Positions 57,865 to 64,000 of a DNA stretch of 64,000 nt are shown in pieces. A model generated the notes under the pieces. That model was given only the letters and a program-made list of their open reading frames with translations. It ran no database searches and was not told the DNA's origin. The stretch comes from Otatea glauca (Eukaryota > Streptophyta > Magnoliopsida > Poales > Poaceae). Position numbers and translations under genes: made by a program. The first letter of the stretch is position 1. Every line of letters starts with the position of its first letter. The DNA is taken from positions 53,693,435-53,757,434 of the forward strand of contig CM070711.1 of assembly GCA_036346275.1 (NCBI GenBank), read 5' to 3'.

Positions 57865-58793
57865 CGTATGAAGGGAAACTTCCAAGTACAGTTTGTTTTG
57901 GGGAAGGAGCCTGATAGGGTCCCATGACTGACTTGCCCGGGTCTAAGTGAAAGTAAAAAAGTGAAGTGGTGGGCCTACCCATCCCAACCTGGGGTATGCT
58001 GGGATTCGCATGAGCTGCACCATACACTTCGATAGCCTCCCAGGAATTGCATGAACCCTAGCACAAATCGGCCCTTATCAGAACTCTACACGCAGCATGT
58101 GGTTGTGGTCGAATCGGTGAATGGCGAGGACTGCGGTGGCGGGCAGAAGAGGAGACACAAAGAGCTGTTGTGCCTGTAGGGAACGGCGAGAGGAGCAGTG
58201 TTACCTCAAGGGGATCGAGGCAGATGCGGCAATGAAGGTCGGGAGCGGATCGACGTGGTGAAGGAGGAGGTGATGCATGCAGGGATCGAGAGGAGCACGG
58301 GCAAAGGAAACGAAAGAGGAGAGGAATGGACGGATCGTTGACACGAAGGAGTTCGGACGGCCCTTGTGATTTGTGAATGAACACTAAACAATAATACAGT
58401 GCCAATGTGAAATGTCGTTGTAGAAAAAACAATCATATTTGTGTTATGATGATCATTTCATATTCTCTTCTGCGATTTCAGATGTTATCCTCATTCCTAT
58501 GTTAATTTAAACTTTGAGATATCACAAGCCATATCATTGAAAATATGACCCTGTCATTCACTAAAGGAGAGAAGCAACAGCTGAGCTACACACATATGCC
58601 CACACACACGTACACACATGCACTCAGCTCCAGATAAGAACGCTTCCTTGTTTGATGTAAAGAATATAAGCACAATGTAAATTCTATGAATAGCATGTTA
58701 TTTACTCGAGCATGTTTCAAGAAAGTGCATATTCATGCGTAAACATATTGCTTATGGTCATTTCTTGGGTACATGATTATTACTAACACATTA
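57865..58793. other. No recognised gene
   Basis: A minus-strand open frame at 58058-58432 (Ser/Pro/Arg-rich) matches no family I know and shows no splice or start context. I do not call it a gene. Confidence 0.4.
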
Positions 58794-59035
58794 TTACGAT
58801 CTGAATATTATCACAATGGGATGCTTAATCATGGAACTGGAGCGCTCATCCTCTCTCGGGCAATTCTTCTGGCACTCTCCGAGCGTAGGGTAGCACTTGT
58901 TATTCGTCCTGTTATGGCAACAGAACCATCCCTCTGGCGGGATAAAGCTTTTAATGCATGGTGTCACGCCGTTGATCTTGATTTCGTTGCTTCCTCCAAT
59001 CATCAAGTTGCTCCCCACGCCCTCAATGCTTCCAC
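58794..59035 (-). pseudogene. Cysteine-rich secreted peptide exon (MEG/ESF1-like), first exon missing
   Basis: A minus-strand exon begins after the acceptor GATCTTTAAG and reads GSIEGVGSNLMIGG, NGVTPCIKSFIPPEG, WFCCHNRTNNKCYPTL and GECQKNCPRE. The spacing C...CC...CY.TL.EC...CP, six Cys in all, resembles the grass MEG1/embryo-surrounding-factor peptides, small secreted endosperm or seed signals. Those genes have a first exon coding a signal peptide. None is visible upstream, where an AGTGCCCGTACTAACG-type transposon sequence lies instead. I take it as an orphan exon. The family call is tentative. Confidence 0.45.
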
Positions 59036-59699
59036 CTTAAAGATCAAAAGGAGCACATATAACTTTCCAACATAAAACGAAACTAGTATGAAACTAGTAT
59101 AGTGCCCGTACTAACGCTACGACAGCAGTACACCTGCTTATCAATTAAATGATAAGATAAGTATGAATATAACACTTAATAATAAATAATCGCAGTGCCC
59201 GTATGCGAGTACAAAAATGAAGATATAACACTCAATAATATTTTTCGCTAAACGTTTTCCGTATGCTCTTAAGACTTGTTCACGTATGTATGTACGCCGA
59301 CGTCGCCGGTCACCGTTGTCGCACGTAAAAGCCTCGCGGCATCGCCGAATGGCTGGAGGTATGGCACCTCCGTTCCAGCGTTTGGGCGTTCTTTAGTTAG
59401 GAATTCCCGGGACCTGCGCAAGGAACACGGGAAAGAAATGTATGGATTTAGTTTGTGTTTTTTTAAAAAATTCTGTTGCGATTAACAAGAGAAGAGAAGA
59501 TGGTGTGTATGATAAGGGATTAAGGGGTTGTATATGTACTACATATTTAGAAGGAGAGCCAATCAAACAAGAAAATAAACAGGGTGGATTCGCATGCAAG
59601 GAAACCAGACTTGAATTTTTTACTATCCTGGTCTCGTGATCGTTTTTTCCCTCGAATATGACCCTTCTGGAGACTTTTTTACGGATCTAGCCCCATAGA
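59036..59699. other. Transposon-type DNA, no gene
   Basis: Contains AGTGCCCGTACTAACGCTACG and AGTGCCCGTATGCG phrases (about 59100 and 59195) that are common in grass repeats. A frame at 59276-59485 matches nothing known to me. Confidence 0.4.
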
Positions 59700-59905
59700 G
59701 CCTAATTTCAGCGCACGGAGAGCACTGAATTTTTTTAATTTTTTATCCACGGAACCAGCGGTCTGTGAGTGCTACTTAATTTTTTTCAATTTTTTCTCGC
59801 GGAACTAGCGGTCGGCGAGCACTGTTTAATTTTTATCTTTTTTTCCCTGCGGATCCAGCGGTCCGTGAGCACAGTTTATTTTTCCATATTTTCCCAGAAT
59901 TATTC
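59700..59905. repeat. 50-bp tandem repeat, about four units
   Basis: GGAACCAGCG, GGAACTAGCG and GGATCCAGCG start at 59751, 59801 and 59851, exactly 50 bases apart. A decayed unit precedes them. Each unit is a GC-rich GTCCGTGAGCAC part plus a T-rich spacer. Confidence 0.85.
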
Positions 59906-60237
59906 AGTGGACGGGCACCGCTTGAATTTTTTTTTATTTTTTCTTCCACGCTTGAATTTTTCAGCAGCTGCCGAGCATTTATTTTTTGCCAAAATTATCA
60001 AGCGGACGGGCACCGCTTGATTGTTTTTTTATTTTTCGGGAATTTTTTACTGTATTGGCATCAACGTTATAATTTTTTCTGAATCAACTCTCGCGACGAT
60101 GAATTTGTGACTGTAGCCTCAAGTCGGAAAAATTAAGCGGAGCAGTGGCGCGATATTATTTACCAGCGCCTAGGCTCGAATTTTTTACTATATTAGTATC
60201 ATCATTATAATTTTTTCCGAATCAGGCTCTCGCGGTG

Positions 60238-60486
60238 ATGAATTTGCGATTGTAGCCTCGAGACAGAAAAATCAACGGAGAGGTGCTGGAATTTTTTTCC
60301 CCGCGGTTGAGAAGCATTGTAATTTTTTTCCCATGCACGAAATTATCCAGCGGTCGGGTAGAGCTTGATTTTTATTTTTTGTGCCTGAAATTTCCCATCG
60401 TCCGTTGGATAATTTCAGACGTGGGAAAAAAATTCCAGCACCTCTCCGTTGAATTTTTTCAGCTCCAGGCTACAATCGCAAATTGA
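60238..60486. repeat. Large inverted repeat, about 65-bp arms
   Basis: The left arm (60238-60302, ATTTGCGATTGTAGCC ... GAGAGGTGCTGGAATTT) and right arm (60419-60486) are near-perfect complements around a spacer of about 116 bases. Transcription would give a long hairpin. Confidence 0.85.
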
Positions 60487-60539
60487 GAACAATCTCTAAT
60501 GAAAAATGATTCAAACAAAGTTGAAATCTAAATATTATA

Positions 60540-62100
60540 TATATTTGAGTTTCGGGAAGTATAAGGATTCTAATAAAATTAGTTTCATTCAATTCTCAGT
60601 TCTTTTGCAATATTTTTACATGTAGCATATCTTTGGGCCTTTTCTTTAAATTTGAATTTGAAATTCACCCGGGACTATTTTTAAAATATTTTTGCATATT
60701 ATGGAAGAACTTGATTTTGGATGATTTTAGAATTTTGTTTCATTTTATTTAGACATATAATGTAAAAGTTACAAATACTTGTATGCTCTCGGGTAATGAA
60801 AATTCTAAAGAAAATAGAAAATACGCTTTCGCAGAACAGAAAGCGTCTTTCCTCTGTGGCGCGTGCTCTTTTACACTGGCCAGCAGTCACTGACCTTGGG
60901 GCCCGCCTGTCAGCAAGAGCAAAACAGGGGACCAGCTAGGGCTGGCCACTGGCGGAGCTACGGTCATGGATGGGCCCGGCCGAGGGCACCATTAGCACCA
61001 GCTCGCTGACGCGCACCTGCCAGTGGACTTGATCGCCGCCGGCGATGGCCGAAGATGCCTCGCCATTGAGTGAACCCTGCGAGTGATGCTTCGCCACACA
61101 GCTTCAGAATGGGCTCTCCTCCGATCGCCGCCGAGGGCCGCGCGGGCTCTCCTCTGCTCGCCCCGGCCGCCGCGTCGATCTCCTCCTCCGCGCGCCCCGA
61201 TCGCGCTGTCCCGGCCGTCGTGTGCAATCTCTCGGCCACGCTGCCCCGTCTCCACCGAGTGCGGTCTAGCGTCGCCGTTCGCGGGCGTGCGTCGCCGATC
61301 GTCGGGCGGGTTCTCCTCTGATCACCGCCGAGGGCCACGCGGGCTCTCCTCCGATCGCTGCCGAGGGCCGCGCGGGCTCTCCGCCGCTCGTCCCGATAGC
61401 CGCGTCGATCTCCTCTTCCATGCGCCCTGGACGTCGTGTGGATCTCCTCCTCCGCGCGCCCCGGTCGCTGTGTGCAATCTCCTGGCCGCGCTGCCCCGTC
61501 TTCCCATTTCTTTTTCCCAGCACGTATGTATCGATCATTTTCTATTCTAGAAAGTTTTTTTTTGTTGATTGTTTCCTTTTCCTTGATTTCCTTTTCCCAA
61601 CACGTATGTATCGGTCATTTCCTTTTCCAAAACATTTGTTTCCTTTTCTTTGATTGTTTCCTTTTCAATAAAGATGCTGGATGGAGGTGCGGGGAGAAGG
61701 TATGTTATGGGCCACGGGAATGATTAGACACACTAAACATGGCCATCGGATGTGGGTGAGTAAAGCTGAGGAAAGATCTGAGAGGTTAATTTTGATGGAG
61801 GCAAGTTTCTGGGGACATTTCGCTGGGTGCACGAAGGTTGAGCAATCTCTAGTGGGATGCACTATTTGGGGTGGACGTAAAAAAGAATGTTTAGGTGCAT
61901 TATAAAGGGGTATAGATGTATCTGTGTGCATGCATGCGTGTCGAAATCTACTAATGTAAACATGAAAAATCGATTCAAGATCTTTTCTTTTGTGAAAGAA
62001 TGAATACTCAAGATCGACGAAACTACTTATAAATCAAAATGAACCGTCTTACAAAAAAATGAACTTTGATAAATTACGTACCGTATATAGGAATGGCAAA
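60540..62100 (-). mobile_element. Gypsy LTR sequence related to 12610-15131
   Basis: 60540-60840 follows 12895-13170 (for example CTTTAAATTTGAATTTGAAATT and GAAAATACG). A GC-rich block (60880-61500) then matches the LTR leader position. Inside that block short units (CCGCCGAGGGCCGCGCGGGCTCTCC) are repeated. Around 61510-61660 a CACGTATGTATCG unit is duplicated. Orientation agrees with the integrase remnant at 63325-64000. The exact LTR ends are not visible. Confidence 0.55.
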
Positions 62101-62445
62101 ACAACCAAATAAAACCAGGGAAAGTAGCAAGAGTACTTGGCTACTTTGCTTCATGGGCTTCGCCATATAGTTGGTGTGTGCTGTTGGTCGGATTGTGACT
62201 TGTGTGTGTCACCTGGTTGTTCCATGGGTAATATATACTGGCCAGCGTTACGCGCTACGCTGCATCGTGTGAAAATTCGGCATGTAACGTTGCGACCTGC
62301 AAAATTTGGAAAATTCGGTCGCGCGACGCTACGACGTGCGAAATTTGGTCCGACGGATATTTCTGAAAAAACGCGTAACTTCGGTTTTGTGTTTTTTGTA
62401 TAAAATATGGGCTGCTAGAAGCCATCGGCGAATGTGTGGATTTTT
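62101..62445. other. No gene; start of repeat-type sequence
   Basis: Holds CG-containing phrases (GCGACGCTACGACGTGCG) before the tandem array. I see no coding or RNA signal. Confidence 0.4.
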
Positions 62446-63200
62446 TTTAAGAAAACCGCGAATGGATTTAAATGTCATTTAATTTTTTTTGCGTAAAAAT
62501 AGGTCGGTAGGACCCGTCGGCTAATTTGTAGGCTGCTATAAACCTTCGGCGAATCTGTGTTTTTTTAGGGAGAAAACTGAGGATGTATGTTTTTTTTGAA
62601 GAAAACCGCGTCGATTCTGGAAAAAGATTTAAAGTCATTTAATTTTTTTTGCGTAAAAATGAGTCGGTAGGACCTGTCGGCTGATTTTGTGGACTGTTAT
62701 AAACCTTCGGCGAATCTATGTTTTTTTAAGGACTGCTAGGAGCTGTCAGCGAATGTGTAGATTTTTTTTGAGAAAACCACGGAGGGATTTAAACGTTATT
62801 TAATTTTTTTGCGTAAAAATAGGTCGATAGGACCCGTCGGTTAATTTGTAGACTACTACAAACTTTCGGCGAATATTTTTTTAGGAGAAAACGAGGATGT
62901 ATTTTTTCGGGTCCATTCTGCAAAAAAAATGATTTAAACGTTATTTAATTTTTTTTGCGTAAAAATAGGTCGGTAGGACCCGCCAACTAATTTTTGGACC
63001 GCTATAAACGTTCGACGAATCTGTGTTTTTTTTGAAAGAAAACACCGTCTATTCTAAAAAAATGATTTAATTTTTTTTGGGTAAAAATGGGTTGGTAGAA
63101 CCCGTCGGCGTATTTGTGGACTGCTATAAATCTTCGACGAATCTATGTTTGTTTTTAGAGAAAACCACGGATGTATTTTTTTTGTTTTTTTTCGGGTCCA
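62446..63200. repeat. Degenerate tandem array, period about 160 bp, five units
   Basis: The landmark GCGTAAAAAT (GGGTAAAAAT in the last) lies at 62491, 62651, 62811, 62957 and 63079, so the spacing is 160, 160, 146 and 122. Each unit has GTCGGTAGGACCCGTCGG, CTATAAACCTTCGGCGAATC and GAGAAAACC parts. It sits on the 3' side of the gypsy integrase remnant. Confidence 0.88.
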
Positions 63201-63324
63201 CTATGCAAAAAAATGGCTAGAGTTGAACATAAACCGTGGAGGGGCCTAAACATATTTTCATATTTTCTAGGATCCTATTTTATAAAAACCTACGAGAGAA
63301 CCCAAATGTAAACCACAGAGAGAC

Positions 63325-64000
63325 CTAAACGTAATTTAATTTTTTTGTAGGATCCTTTCTATTAAAACTTCTTGAGTTGTGACAAGGACCTAAATGGGTA
63401 CGGACAGCACGACCATATAAAGCCTCAAATGGCGACATCCGCAAACTAGCCTCGTAATCGTTGTTATAATCGAACTCGCATATGGCAAACATTTGTCCCA
63501 TGATGTAGTATAGGCTAATGCACAAGCCCTTAACATATCCTCCGTAATTTGATTTACCCTTTCGCTTGACCATCCATGCGGGTGATATGCCGTCTTTGAA
63601 GTTCAAACGCGTTCCCATGGCTTCATGCAATTTATCCCAAAATCTCGAGGTGAATCTGGGTACCTCGTTCGACACTATTTTCTTTGGTACCCATGCAAAC
63701 ACACAATTCGGCTATGTATAGTTACGCTAACCGGTCTCTAAGTAAGTTGTCTTGATCGAATGAAGTGAGCAACTTTGGTCGATCGATCCACGATAACCCA
63801 TATAAAATCATACCCACTTTGGGTTCTTGGCAACCCGGTGATGAAATCCATACCGATTTCTTCCCATTTCCATTCGAACTTTTAACGGTTGTAGTAATCT
63901 TGCAGGTCTCGGTGTATTGCCTTAACTCTCCGCATATATCACATAAGGCAACATGCTCGTGACTTCACGCTTCATATTCGCCACCAAAACCTCTCCCTTA
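63325..64000 (-). pseudogene. Ty3/gypsy integrase remnant, runs off the window
   Basis: With frame changes the minus strand shows EWKWEEIGMDF-type sequence (about 63870), WVIVDRSTKVAHF-type (about 63790), VSNEVPRFTSRFWDKLHEAMGT (about 63680), AYHP ... ERVNQITEDMLRACAL (about 63590), then EFDYNNDYEASLRMSPFEALYGR (63460-63400). These are the catalytic core and following part of gypsy integrase. Frameshifts lie on both sides of AYHP. The end breaks off after VRTHL, where tandem-array type sequence begins. Confidence 0.9.

Noticed and set aside
58058..58436. A 124-codon minus-strand gene
   Set aside because: No family recognised, Ser/Pro/Arg-rich composition, no splice or promoter support.

Overview
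This is nuclear DNA from a grass (Poaceae), most likely a panicoid-type genome. The window is almost wholly transposon-derived. The grass call rests on three things: the very GC-rich third positions of the one intact gene, the CACTA, Tourist and Stowaway families, and the plastid-derived psaC insert. Only one gene looks intact, a RADIALIS-like single-MYB gene at 27871-29068. Its last seven codons sit in a separate exon about 0.9 kb downstream. A second host gene is the nine recognisable exons of an RAE1-type mRNA-export WD40 gene, spread over 15 kb (32049-47219). It carries stops and frameshifts and is split by transposons.

Layout. Positions 1-12606 are the larger part of an autonomous-type CACTA (En/Spm) element whose left end lies outside the window. 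On the minus strand it carries a TNP2 transposase pseudogene (7759-10993) and a second gene of the Transposase_24 plus Ulp1/C48-like kind (705-3678). Between them lie a 1.3 kb hairpin-repeat array and two exons captured from a host ELMO-domain gene. Two near-identical foldback promoter/leader modules sit just upstream of the two element genes. Next come an LTR and degraded pol end of a minus-strand Ty3/gypsy element (12610-15735), a CACTA MITE inside that pol remnant, a long AT microsatellite, a Tourist MITE, and plastid psaC DNA.

From 18167 to 26886 lies a Copia element with a solo LTR inside its 5' LTR. A 2.8 kb non-autonomous CACTA splits its protease, and this CACTA carries a fragment resembling FDM/IDN2 (XH-domain) RNA-directed DNA methylation factors. 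The RADIALIS-like gene follows. One copy of a 1.45 kb repeat family then abuts the RAE1 pseudogene; a second copy lies at 54384-55820. RAE1 intron 5 holds a TRIM-like mini retrotransposon with a perfect 5-bp target duplication. RAE1 intron 8 holds a 9.9 kb Copia element that itself contains a 3.3 kb solo LTR and a 1.6 kb insertion of triplicated palindromes. A 6.0 kb Copia element (48178-54217) follows. The right end (55.8-64 kb) holds small MITEs, a cysteine-rich peptide exon, several tandem and inverted repeats, and a second minus-strand gypsy LTR, tandem array and integrase remnant.

No new enzymatic system was found. The most interesting features are the gene-capturing CACTA elements, above all the one carrying an RdDM-factor fragment, and the duplicated structured leaders of the CACTA transposase genes. 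Boundaries called by target-site duplications are read directly from the sequence. Family names rest on recognisable motifs and were not tested by database search.
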